From the NCBI GenBank assembly GCA_024703915.1, contig CP087969.1, positions 2,542,001 through 2,606,000 of the forward strand: DNA of 64,000 nucleotides, given 5' to 3'. Below the pieces are notes generated by a model. It was given only the letters and a program-made list of their open reading frames with translations. It did no database searches and was not told the DNA's origin. Origin of the DNA: Massilia sp. H-1. Its GTDB lineage: Bacteria > Pseudomonadota > Gammaproteobacteria > Burkholderiales > Burkholderiaceae_D. This document shows, in pieces, positions 9,060-18,449 of this stretch. Position 1 is the first letter of the stretch, and each line of letters begins with the position of its first letter. The translations under genes and the position numbers were made by a program.

Positions 9060-10519
9060 TTGTACAGGACTGCCGACGCAGTCAGTTCGCCGTACGACGT
9101 CACGCCGCCGAATTCCGCGTGGATCGCGGGCGGAGACTCGGTCGCAGGGGTGGTCATCAGGAAGCGGCCGATGGCCAGCACGCGCGCTCGAACCGCTTAC
9201 CGGGCATTCGAGCAGCGGCACGTTGAGGATGCGGCGGCGCGCGATGCTTAAGCCAGCGGCGCCGATCCTTCACGGTGCGGCGCCAGCCCCCGGTCATAGG
9301 GCGACTGGGGGAAGGTGTAGTTCGAGCTCAGGGGCGCGCCTAGCCGTGACCGGATACAGCTTGCTCCAGTCGCTGCGGGTAAACGGTGCAGCCGGCCGTG
9401 CCGCCCGTATAGCGCAGCGGGCGGCTGAAGGCCCACAGCGTGCCGTAGCTGGCCGCCGTGGTGCCGGGCGGGAGCAGGTCGGCGTCGGCCACGGTGGCGA
9501 GCTTGCCATGCCGGCGGCATACGGAACAGCGCTGCCGCGCAGCGGCGCGGGCGGGCGTGCCCGAGATCCAGAAGCCGCCATACGGGCCGCGAAAATCGAT
9601 CACATTGCTGTCGGGCGGCGCCCCGTACTTGGTGCACACCGAGCCGCCGTTGTAGCTGGCAAAGCGCGAATTGAGTTCGGCCACCATCGCCACCGGGAAC
9701 GGTTCGCGCACGTACAGCGTGGAACCAGCCTGGATGGGCGGCGCCAAAGCATGGTGCCGCTGCAGGCGAACGGACGCAGGGCGTCGTCGGCCAGATGCGA
9801 AGGCAGCGAGGGCGCCGGCGGGGTAGTCGAGCGGATTGACGACGAAGCTGCGCGCCGTGCTGCCGCTGGCATTCAGGTTGAGCAGGTTGTAGCCGACCCC
9901 GCGCCGAAAGCCGAATTCGATCGCTTCCTCGGCATTGGCGGCGGGCGCGTTGGTGCGCAGGCCAAGCGGCTCGGTGCTCAGGGCGCAGATGGCGAGCGGC
10001 CCCAGGCTGGAGTCCTTGCAGGCCCACGGCGCGCCGCGCCAGGTTCTGTTCGGCCGCCACGCCGACCACGCGCAGGAAGGCGATCGCGATCCGGCCATAC
10101 ATCGGGTCGAGCGCGCTGGTGTCGACCTGGGCGAACAGCATGCGCGGCAGTTCGCCGGGGCTGACCGCATCGGCTCTAGCACCCACGGTCCGTCGCGCGA
10201 GGGACCCACGTTCAGCGCGGCCGAGGTCCAGTCGATCGTCTCCGGATGCAGGAAACGGTACTCGGCCGTCTTGGCGGTGCGGCGCGCATTGTCGCGCGCC
10301 TTGGCCAGCCCGTCTTCGGTGCCGTCCAGGGCGCGCGCGGCCGCCAGCGCGGCGCCGTCGGCGATGGCTTGCAGTTCGTGGCCGCGGGCGTACAGCACGG
10401 ACAGGTCGATGGCCAGTCCGACCATGCCCAGCATCACCGGCAGGATGATGGCGTACAGCACGCCAAAAGCCCCCTCCTGCTTAGCCGGGCCGCACGCAAT
10501 GTGGGCGCAGGGGTTTCAT
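9056..10519 (-). CDS. tadG: TadG-like pilus protein
   Basis: Large Tad-associated protein with a TadE/G-type N-terminal helix and a long periplasmic region. With GCCGGC restored at 10479-10485 the start is MKPLRPHCVRPGRQEGAFGV followed by LYAIILPVMLGMVGLAIDLS and ADGAALAAARALDGTE, the Tad N-terminal signature. The C-terminal part reads LRYTGGTAG, FTRSDWSKLYPVT, NYTFPQSPYDRGLAP, MTTPATESPPAIHAEFGGV and ends TASAVLYK. It is broken at about ten places (10479, 10175, 10030, 9830, 9750, 9500, 9390, 9345, 9246 and others). Its ATG overlaps the stop of the upstream lipoprotein gene (ATGA). Confidence 0.82.
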
Positions 10520-10795
10520 TTTCCGGTACCCGTGGTCATCGAGCCTTGTGGCTCAGGCGGTTTGAGGAAGGTAGCCTCGTAATGCCTGTGGGTGGCCTTG
10601 GCGGCGTCGTCCGTCCATGCCGGTCACCGGGGTCAGGTTGGCCGAGGCGGCCGGGTCGGCCACCTGGGCGGCGACGGCGGCGCGCACGCTGGTGCCGAAA
10701 TTGCGCTCGGCCTCGGGCGAGGTCGCCACGCAGCCAGCCAGCATGGCCGACACGCCCAGCAGTACGGCGCCGATCTGTTTCGATTGCGTTTTCAT
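10516..10795 (-). CDS. small Tad-locus lipoprotein
   Basis: About 93 residues with the signal MKTQSKQIGAVLLGVSAMLA followed by Gly-Cys, a lipobox. The mature part carries TSVRAAVAAQVADP and the conserved-looking patch LTPVTGMDGRAAKATHRHYE, ending MTTGTGK. One frameshift near 10610. GGAG five bases before ATG 10795 supports this start over the GTG at 10801. Its stop overlaps the tadG start. By position, between the secretin and tadG, it may be an assembly or pilotin protein equivalent to RcpB/CpaD; the sequence alone does not prove that. Confidence 0.72.
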
Positions 10796-10804
10796 GGTCA
10801 CTCC

Positions 10805-12425
10805 TTATTTGAGTTCGAAGCCGCGCGCCGCTTCCTGCGTGGTGGCCTGGGCCGCTTTCTCGGCCGGAGCGTCGGCCGGAACAGCGGCGGGCGCGGCGGC
10901 TGGCTTAGGGGGGCCGCGGCCGGGGCGTCCTCCTTGCCTTCGAGGCGGCCGCCCAGCAGCAGCTCGGCGCGGACGGGGTCTTGACCTTGTCGGTCGGCAG
11001 CGTGAAGTTGGTAAGCAGCGGCTTGACCAGGTGGACGGTCGCCACGAACACCAGCTCGGTCTTGTCCTGCTGGTAGTCGGCGCTGCGGAACAGGGCGCCG
11101 AGGATCGGCACTTCGCCCAGCACCGGCAAGCCCTTCCAGGCTGTTGATCATGTTGTTCTTGATCAAGCCGCCGATGGCGAAGCTCTGGCCGTCATACAGC
11201 TGCACGGTGGTGCTGGCGCGGCGCGTGGTGATCAGCGGCAGCACCGCGCTGCCGGTGAAGCCAACCGCGGAAATGCCGATCCCTTCGCGCGAGACTTCCG
11301 ACACTTCCGGCGACACGCGCAGATTGATGCGCCCGCCCGCCAGCACGGTCGGCGTGAAGCGCAGGCCGACCCCGAATTCCTTCTCTTCCAGCGTGACCTT
11401 GTTGTTGTCCTGCGCGACCGGAATGAAGATCCTGCCACCCGCCAGGAAATTGCCTTCCTGGCCGCTGACGGCCATCACGTTCGGTTCGGCCAGGATGCGC
11501 ACCAGGCTGTCCTGCTTCTGGGCGTCGGCGCGCAGGCGGTTGCCGTTCGACTTGACCCCGCTCAGCGAGCCGGGCAGGTTTCCGGTCAGGAAGTTCGACA
11601 CCAGGGTCGTGGCCCAGCTGCCGGAACCGGTGCTCCAGGTAACGCCGCCTTCGAGGCGCTCGAGCAGCGACTTCGACACTTCGGCCACCTTCACTTCCAG
11701 CATCACCTGCTGGGGCGCGGTCACGCTCAGCAGATTGATCACGCGCACTTCCGCCATCGGGCTGCGGTCGGTGGGCGCGCCGCCCTTGGCGGTCTCGCCG
11801 GTGTCGTCATTCTTGCGCGCCAGCGAACGCGAGCTCTCGTAGACGAAGGCGCGCGCCAGTTCTTCGGCCCGCATCAGGGTGTTGGCATCGGCCACGGTGC
11901 CGGTCAGCACGATCGATTCATTGGCGCTGCCGACCTTGATGTTCTTTTCGTCGGGCAGGGCGGCGGCCAGCGCGGCCTCGATCCCGGTCAAGTCCATCAC
12001 CACCATCAGATCGACCACGCTGCAGGCGCCGCTCTTGCCCTGGATGATCATATTGGTGGTGCCGACGTCGACGCCCAGCAGATACAGGGTGTCGGGCGAG
12101 ACCAGCATGGCCTGGGCCACGCTCAAGCATTGCCGACGCTGCGGTGACGCACCGGTTCGGGCAGGCGCATCAGGGTCGACTTGCCCATCAGCAGAGTCAT
12201 CTTGCCGGGCCGGGCCGCTTCGCCGACGCAGTGCGGGCCGCTGTCCGTGCGTTCCACGGGCGGCTTGGGCGCCGGTGCCTGAGGCGCGAAGCCGGTGCGG
12301 ACCTTGGCCGGCGTCGCCATGGCTTCTGGAGGGGCCGCGAGGGCGGCACCGGATGCGAGGGCCAGCACGAGTCCGGCAGCGCCATGGAGGCGGGCGTGAC
12401 AGTTGCGTTTGTTCATTTCGCTCAT
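10805..12425 (-). CDS. cpaC: CpaC/RcpA outer-membrane secretin
   Basis: Outer-membrane channel of the Tad pilus. It starts MSEMNKRNCHARLHGAAGLV, a signal peptide (an internal ATG at 12416 is possible). The periplasmic N-domain includes a BON-like segment IKVGSANESIVLTGTVADAN. The secretin core shows APQQVMLEVKVAEVSKSLLE, ILAEPNVMAVSGQEGNFLAG, GGRIFIPVAQ, and FTPTVLAGGRINLRVSPEVS, then MPVLGEVPILGALFRSADYQ and KTELVFVATVHLVKPL near the C-terminus, which ends ARGFELK. Frameshifts are near 12127, 11130, 10980 and 10905. Confidence 0.92.
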
Positions 12426-12450
12426 CCCGAAAAAGTCATTGCGTGAAAAA

Positions 12451-13337
12451 TCAGAAGCATTCTTGCGACGTTTGCAGCCCGTTCAGCACGCTCACGCAAT
12501 CGCGGCGCAGCTGCGGTGCGGCGGCGGGCGCGGGAGCGCTGGCGGGACGGCTGCGCACGGCCACGTGCTTGACCGCGGGACTGGGGGCGGGCTTCGGTTT
12601 GGCGGCAATCTGGGCCAGCTCGTCGAGCAGGGTGTGCTTGGTGGCGCCAAGCCGTGTCGGGCACGGTCAGGTCGATCTGATTGCGCAGTGCCAGCGACAG
12701 GGTGCCCACGCCGCGTGCCAGGTCCAGGTTCTCGGCCTGTTCGGGCGTCACTTCCAGGGTCACCGCGTTGACCACCTTGGGCTTGGTTTCGTCGCGGCTC
12801 ACTTCCTGGGCCACGGCCAGCACCAATATGCGTTCGAGCACGATCTTCGAGACGTCGAGCTGGCCGCGGGTGGCGCGCTCGCCTTCGGCCGGATCGCGCT
12901 CGGTGTGCACGATGATGTCGACATAGTTGCCCGGCAACGCGAAGCTTAGCCACGCCGATCACGTCGTTCACGCGCACCGTGATGGCACGCTTGCCTTCGC
13001 TGATCAGGGCCGACAAGCCGCCCATGGTGTAGTAGTAAGCCGCCAGCTTCGATTCGGCCACCACCTCGCCCTTCTGCAAATTGACCTTGAGCACGCGCTC
13101 GGTCAGGTTGACGGTATCGGTGAAGGCATCCTTGGGCACATCCTTGGCGGGACGCTCGACCAGCTTGAGCATTTCCGGCGCCAGGCGCTGGCCCCGGTTG
13201 ACGTCGGTCGTGGCCACCACGACCCGGTTGGAGTTGGCGTTCGCCTGGCCCTGGAGCCACTTCCAGGCCAACGCCACTGCGGCGATCCCGAACAGGATCG
13301 CGACGGCCATCATTACAAGAGCACGCTTGTTTTTCAT
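12451..13337 (-). CDS. cpaB: CpaB/RcpC pilus assembly protein
   Basis: Single-pass periplasmic protein of the Tad system with an SAF domain. It starts MKNKRALVMMAVAILFGIAA; the SAF part reads VVVATTDVNRGQRLAPEMLK and EVVAESKLA, followed by ISEGKRAITVRVNDVIGVAG and LPGNYVDIIVHTERDP. The RcpC-type part has VLAVAQEVSRDETKPKVVNA and VTLEVTPEQAENLDLARGVG. Frameshifts lie near 12950 (GCTTAGCC) and 12655 (GCTTGGC for GCCGGC). The ATG overlaps the stop of the AAA gene by ATGA, which fixes the start. Confidence 0.9.
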
Positions 13338-14728
13338 GAGATTCTCTCAAGCAAGGGGTCGCCGCTATGGGCGAGGAAAGGAATGGACGGCTGGAACGGC
13401 GTGGGAGCGCCGCTAAGACTAGCCGCGAACAGGCTGGTCCAGGCTTGTTCGAGCGCGGGCACAGTCAGGCGCGGTTCGACGCCTGCAAAGCTCGCGAAAT
13501 CGGCAATCCGGTCCAGCAGTTCACGGGGGTGCTCGCCAGCAGCGCGCGCCCGGTCGACGCGTGCAGATAGCAGAGAAGGTGGTCGACCACGGCCTCGTCG
13601 CAGGCGATCCGGGTCAGGCGGCACTGGCGCCGGAACAGCGCCCGGTAATGGGTCTCGGACAGGGCGCCGACCTCGATCTTGTAGGCAATCCGGCGCAGCG
13701 AGGAATCGTCGAGCAGCAGCTGCGGCGCCAGGTTGGTGGCGAACACCAGCGTCACGTCGAAGGGCACGCCGATCTTGCCGCCGCCGTGCAGGGTCAGGTG
13801 GTCGGTGCCGGTGTCGAGCGGGGCCCCGAAGCGGTTCAGCAGATCGGCGCCGGGCAGGCGCTGGCGACCGAGGTCGTCGATGATCAGCATGCCGTTGTTG
13901 GCCATCAGATGGGGCGGCGCGTGGTACACGCTCAGCCGAGGCATCGTGGCGCAAGTCGAGCATTTCGGCCGACAGTTCGGCGCCCACCTGGATCAGCGGA
14001 CGCTGGCACAGCGCCCAGCGGCTGTCGCTCGAGCGCCGTTCCTCGCTCTGGCGGCTTTGGGTGGCGGGCGCCAGGTGCAGCAAGGGATCGTGAACGAGCA
14101 CGATGTCGTGGTAAGCCAGAATGGCATAGGGCACGGCCACGATGCCTTGCTGCAGCAGGCCGAGCTTGCGTGCCAGTAAGCTCTTGCCGCTGCCGGAAGG
14201 GCCGTGCAACAGCATCGAGCGGCTTGACTGCATGGCCGCGCCGACCAGGTCGCGCACGGCGGGATCGAAGCTTTCCTCGCCGAACGCGGCGGCGACATTG
14301 GCGGCCGTGACGCGCTCGGGCTGGAAGTGGCGCGAGGACTGGCGGTGGATCAGGTCGCAATAGGCTTGCAGGGTGACGGGAGCGGGGGCTTGGCGTAGCG
14401 GCAGCGGGCCAGGAAATCGGCGGCGCGTGCGGCCATTGCCGGTCAGGTGGTAGCTGACGTCGAGATCGGAATCGCCGCGCGCCGCCACTTCGACCAGCTG
14501 CTCGGCGAGCATGAAGTTGAGCGCCTCGCGCAGCACATTGATGGACAGCCGTAATTTTCCGGCCAGCACAGGCAAATGCATCTTGCCGTTCGCATACATG
14601 ATCTTGGCGACCAGTTCGACCAGCAGCGCCAGTTCGAGGCCGGTTTCGCGCACCGTCTTGGGCTGGGGCGGCATCCTGATCATGTCGTCCCCAACGGTGC
14701 TGCCTGCCGACGATTCCGCTTCGGTCAT
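13334..14728 (-). CDS. AAA-type P-loop ATPase with N-terminal winged helix, Tad locus
   Basis: A cytoplasmic NTPase between the prepilin peptidase and cpaB. Residues 1-90 contain a winged-helix-like region (MHLPVLAGKLRLSINVLREA and LNFMLAEQLVEVAARG). Walker A is GPSGSGKSLLARKLG; Walker B is MLIIDDLGRQ; LVFATNLAPQLLLDDSSLRR is a sensor-1-like stretch. The end is LAHSGDPLLERIS. Frameshifts near 14400, 13935 and 13560. The stop overlaps the cpaB start, so it belongs to the pilus operon. It is not one of the classic Tad proteins; a regulatory or assembly-ATPase role is inference only. Confidence 0.75.
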   Translation of the reverse strand: MTEAESSAGSTVGDDMIRMPPQPKTVRETGLELALLVELVAKIMYANGKMHLPVLAGKLRLSINVLREALNFMLAEQLVEVAARGDSDLDVSYHLTGNGRTRRRFPGPLPLRQAPAPVTLQAYCDLIHRQSSRHFQPERVTAANVAAAFGEESFDPAVRDLVGAAMQSSRSMLLHGPSGSGKSLLARKLGLLQQGIVAVPYAILAYHDIVLVHDPLLHLAPATQSRQSEERRSSDSRWALCQRPLIQVGAELSAEMLDLRHDASAERVPRAAPSDGQQRHADHRRPRSPAPARRRSAEPLRGPARHRHRPPDPARRRQDRRALRRDAGVRHQPGAAAAARRFLAAPDCLQDRGRRPVRDPLPGAVPAPVPPDPDRLRRGRGRPPSLLSARVDRARAAGEHPRELLDRIADFASFAGVEPRLTVPALEQAWTSLFAASLSGAPTPFQPSIPFLAHSGDPLLERIS

Positions 14729-14827
14729 TTGTCGCTCCTGATCACTGTTTCTGAAAGTTACGAATTGATTTTAGCTACGCGTGTCTTGCGGCCTTTGACC
14801 CAAAGCAAGCAATGCCGAGCCGCAAAC

Positions 14828-15357
14828 TCATGTGTGGTGCAGGACCATCACTGTCAGCGTTCCGGCTGCAATGGCAAGGGCGTATGGCATGCCGCCGACA
14901 CTGGCTTGCGCCGCTTGCGGCGCCAGGCGCGCGCCGCCAAAACGCATGGCGACCGGCAGCAGCAGCGCGCACATTGGCGAACGCGGCGCGCGCGCGGCCC
15001 TTGGCCAGCACGATCGCGAGCGCCATCACGCCGCCGAAGCAATAGGTCGCCAGGCTGCTCTGGAACACCAGCGCCGCCCGACGAAGGCGCCGACGGTGGC
15101 CATCAGCTTGACGTCGCTTAGCCGCCATACCACCGAGCAAATAGAGCGGAAGAAACATGAGCAGACCGAGGGCGAAGCCTAGCCAGGTAGCTGGTGAGCA
15201 AGGCCGATGGCGGGCCGCTGCCCAGCTGCAAGACCAGCGCCGCCAGCAGGCCGATGGCCAGCAAGCGATTGGGGATGCAGCGCTGCCGCAGGTCAAACAG
15301 GCAGGCGAACAGCAGCAGGCAGCCGAGCGCCAGCGCGGACAGGAAAGTGGTGTACAT
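14828..15357 (-). CDS. tadV: TadV/CpaA A24-family prepilin peptidase
   Basis: Inner-membrane aspartic protease that cleaves and matures Flp pilin. MYTTFLSALALGCLLLFACL leads into the first Asp motif FDLRQRCIPNRLL. The second motif is recovered by restoring GCCGGC at 15116-15122 (seen as GCTAAGC in gene orientation), which gives MAAGDVKLMA, the GxGD-type GDVKLM signature. Later helices include ALVFQSSLATYCFGGVMALA, and the protein ends TVMVLHHT. Further frameshifts near 15180, 15075 and 14965. At about 176 residues it has the length of the short TadV class that lacks the methylase domain. Confidence 0.9.
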
Positions 15358-15384
15358 GGGAGGGCCTTGGCGGAGACGGACATC

Positions 15385-15418
15385 AAAAAGCCCCCGGGCG
15401 GGCCCACCCGGGAAGGCT
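15385..15418 (-). terminator. rho-independent terminator between flp and tadV
   Basis: On the minus strand AGCC.TCCCGGG pairs with CCCGGG..GGCT around a short GC-rich loop, followed by a run of five T. It starts about nine bases after the flp stop codon and ends about 28 bases before the tadV ATG. The position suggests partial termination, so that the abundant pilin mRNA exceeds that of the assembly genes. Confidence 0.78.
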
Positions 15419-15426
15419 CACCCTGA

Positions 15427-15599
15427 TTAAGCCAGGGCGTCGGCGATTTTTGGAAAGCACCGTCGACACTTTGACCCAGGGTACCGACAACGGTGACGAT
15501 CACTGCCGCGATCAGAGCGGCAATCATGCCGTACTCCAAAGCGGTCACGCCATCTTCATCGGCCATGAAGGACCGTACAGACGATACAAATGTGCTCAT
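15427..15599 (-). CDS. flp: Flp/Fap major pilin
   Basis: Major subunit of the Tad pilus, 57 residues. MSTFVSSVRSFMADEDGVTA followed by LEYGMIAALIAAVIVTVVG carries the Flp motif: Gly-Val-Thr-Ala-Leu-Glu-Tyr-Gly with Glu +5 and Tyr +6 after the processing site, then the hydrophobic helix. The end FQKIADALA needs one A added to the five-A run at about 15450; the span is one base short of a multiple of three. AAGGAG seven bases before ATG supports the start. It is the first gene of the locus. Confidence 0.94.
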
Positions 15600-16054
15600 G
15601 ACAAACTCCTTAAGTGTGGATAAGAGACAAACCCTGACGCAGACGATGGTCCGGAACTGCGACCGGCCCACTGGGAAACCAGCCTCGGCTGCCCATGTGC
15701 TGCGCCATTGAAACCACTATAGGGTTGCCAAATCCGGCCCAACTTGAGCCTTCACAACCTTTCCCGAAAGCACTATCTCTGGCTTGATCTAAACGAAATA
15801 AGTAAAAAGTTTTGGCCCGCGTGGCCGTGCAGGGGACGGTCAACGGTAGAATCAAGGGGGAAAAGTTCGATTTATTGCACTTTTGTTGCCTGATATGCAA
15901 AAAACCATTATCCTGCACAGCGGTTCTTCGGGATGAGCACCACATGGCTTCCAGACGGGATGCGACATGAGGTAGAGTTACTCTTGCCTGCAATCAAATA
16001 ATCGAGGCTCCCTGGACGGCGCATTAGTCGGTAGATTACATTTCTGAGAACGAC
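15600..16054. other. intergenic region between flp and the GGDEF gene (divergent)
   Basis: 455 bases without a supported gene. It must hold the promoter of the Tad operon (minus strand) and of the diguanylate cyclase (plus strand). On the minus strand a TATAGT at about 15717-15722 could be a -10 box, but no convincing -35 at 16-18 bases was found. I saw no sigma-54 element here. The AT-rich part at 15850-15980 has no recognisable RNA gene. Confidence 0.5.
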
Positions 16055-17101
16055 ATGGATTCCCTTCTGAAACACATGGTGGACATGACTGGCCACCGCG
16101 ATCACACGATGCTCGACATCTCGGTGATCTCGGCTGTTCAGGAATTGGCAGGCGCGTCGCAGACGCGCGTGCTGACCATCGTCAGTGTGCGGGGAAAAAG
16201 TTCGTGCGTTCGCGGGCCATCATTTGCAGCTGGCAGAGCCTACCCCGCATGGAAGACCATCCCGACGTCAACGTGCCGGGCGAGCCGATCGAATCGTTCC
16301 CGGAACTCGATGCCTGCATCACCGCGCTCGGTTCGAGCGCCAATGCAGTCTCGGCCGACGGCCACTCCACGCTGTGGCTGCCGATCTGGATCGGCGACAA
16401 GGCCGACACCTGCCTCGAAATCGTGCATGAAACGCCGTACAACCCCGATACCGTGCACGTGATCGGCGGGATCGTCAGCGTGTACCGCAACTTCCAGAAT
16501 TTGCTCGACTACAGCGAACGCGATTCGCTCACGGGCCTGCTCAACCGCAAAACCTTCGACGACCAGCTGGCCAAGATGCTGCTCGCGTCCGCGCCGGGAG
16601 CCGGAAGCGCCGCAGCCGGGCCAGCCCGAGCGGCGCCAGCCGGTTGATGAAAACAAGCAATGGCTGGCCGTGGTCGACGTCGACCATTTCAAGGCCGTCA
16701 ACGACAAGTTCGGCCACCTGTACGGCGACGAAGTCCTGATTCTCATCGCCAACCTGATGACCTCCTCGTTCCGCTCCCAGGACCGCGTGTTCCGCTTCGG
16801 CGGCGAGGAATTCGTCGTGCTGCTGCGTTCGACCACGCTCGACAACGCGCAGAAAATCATCGACCGTTTCCGCATCAATGTGGAAACGACCGTCTTCCCG
16901 CAAGTGGGAACGGTCACGGTCAGCGTGGGATTCGTGTCGATCAGCCCGTACGAGTCGCCGGTCAATATTCTGGGCCGGGCCGATCAGGCGCTGTACTACG
17001 CCAAGAGCCATGGCCGCAACCAGGCTTGCCACTACGATCAGCTGGTGTCCGGCGGCCAGCTGGAAGCGGCGGCGTCCAACGATACGGCCGAGTTCTTCTA
17101 G
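16055..17101 (+). CDS. GGDEF diguanylate cyclase
   Basis: Makes c-di-GMP from two GTP. The first 150 residues (MDSLLKHMVDMTGHRDHTML...) form an unrecognised sensory region; SVYRNFQNLLDYSERDSLTG LLN opens the GGDEF domain. The active site is FRFGGEEFVVLL, so GGEEF is intact. An RxxD inhibitory site (RSQD) lies exactly five residues before GGEEF, so product inhibition is likely. Two frameshifts: near 16190 (the ggggaaaaag run) and in the linker near 16600-16650. It faces the HD-GYP gene with a 3-base gap between stop codons. Confidence 0.92.
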
Positions 17102-17104
17102 GCC

Positions 17105-18325
17105 TTAGTCGATCACCAGGAACTTCATACAGTCGACGTTCCATTTCTGGGGCGATTCCGGCCGCACGATCTTGTCCCCGCCCCCGAAGCCCAGCGCGCG
17201 ACAAGTCCACCGTTTGCGGCTTGATGTAGGTATTGCGCTTGCTGTCGAAGAAGACATTGACCTTGGGCGCGAGCAGATTGGTTTCATGCGGTTCGATCAC
17301 CACGCCGAGACGGCCTGATTCGAGCATCACCATGGTGCCGACCGGATAGATCCCCACGCAGCGCATGAATTCCTGGGCGTAGGCCGGATTGAAATGGAAC
17401 TTGCTCCACTCGTAGATCTTGCGCAGCGCCTCGGCTGCCGAGACGCCCTTGTGATAGCAGCGATCGGCGGTGATCGCGTCATACACGTCGACGATGGCCG
17501 ACATTTGCGCCAGTTCGCTGATCGTGTGCTCGTTCTGCTTGTCCGGATAGCCGCTCCCGTCGCGCCGCTCGTGGTGGTGCAAGGTGATGTCGAGCGGAAT
17601 CGGTCCGACGTCGGGCGACTTGAGCAGGATGTCATAGCCGTCGCGCGGGTGCTTCTTGACGATGTCGAATTCTTCTTCCGTCAGGCGGCCCGGCTTGTTC
17701 AGAATGTGGTCGGGAATGAGCGCCTTGCCCGTGTCGTGCAGCAAGCCGCCCAGGCTAGGCCTGGAAGGTCGTCTCGTCGTCCATCTTGCGCGAGCGGCAA
17801 AAGGCCACCAGCAAGGTGCACACGCTGACCGAATGCAGGAAGGTGTAGTCATCCTTGTTCTTGATGCGCAGCATGCCGACCAGGGCGCCGGGATTGCGCA
17901 GGATCGATTCGGTGATGTTCTGCACCACCGGCGACACCTGGTCGATCTCGATCGCCTTGCCCAGCCGCGCATCCTGCATCACGGTGCGCACCATGCCCGA
18001 GGCCTGGTGCCGGATCTGGGCCGCGCGCCGCAGTTCTTCGCCGAGCGAGACCCGGGTCACGATCACCGGCTTGACCGCCAGTTGCACCAGTTCCGATTCG
18101 GTGCGCGCGTTGGCCTCGTCCAGGGTCGGCGCATCCTGCACGTCGAGCCCCTTGTCGCTGTCGATCACCACGTCGTGGATGCTTAGGCCTCGATGATCTT
18201 GCGGATTTCATCGTCCTTGCTGATCAGAAAGCGATTACGCACGAACGGGTGCGTCATCCAGTCACAACTGAGGTCGTGGATGTACATGCCTACCAATAAC
18301 TGCGAGGAATCGACTTTTTCAGCAT
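17105..18325 (-). CDS. HD-GYP domain protein with DUF3391-like N-terminus
   Basis: Probable c-di-GMP phosphodiesterase. The recovered N-terminus reads VDSSQLLVGMYIHDLSCDWM THPF, typical of DUF3391, and needs one base in the A run near 18315. The HD part has GLLHDTGKALIPDHILNKPG and the GYP part has LHHHERRDGSGYPDKQNEHT followed by DVYDAITADRCYHKG, so metal ligands and GYP are present. The end is NVDCMKFLVID. Frameshifts at 18183 (GCCTAAGC for GCCGGC in gene orientation), 17756 and near 17200. Start 18325 is inferred; an ATG at MYIHDL would be a shorter choice. Confidence 0.87.
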
Positions 18326-18449
18326 CCCGTGCCCGGCTGTGCTTTAATCACTGAACTTCATGGACGATATTTCCTTACGGCATTATCTATTGCCATTCTA
18401 CATTAAATGTGTCGCACGATCCTTCCAAGAACATTAGCACGAACTTTCC

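Noticed and set aside
2040..15599. Tad genes as pseudogenes
   Set aside because: Frames are broken, but every domain and catalytic motif is present in order and many breaks sit at the GCCGGC-type sites; decay would not be so regular.
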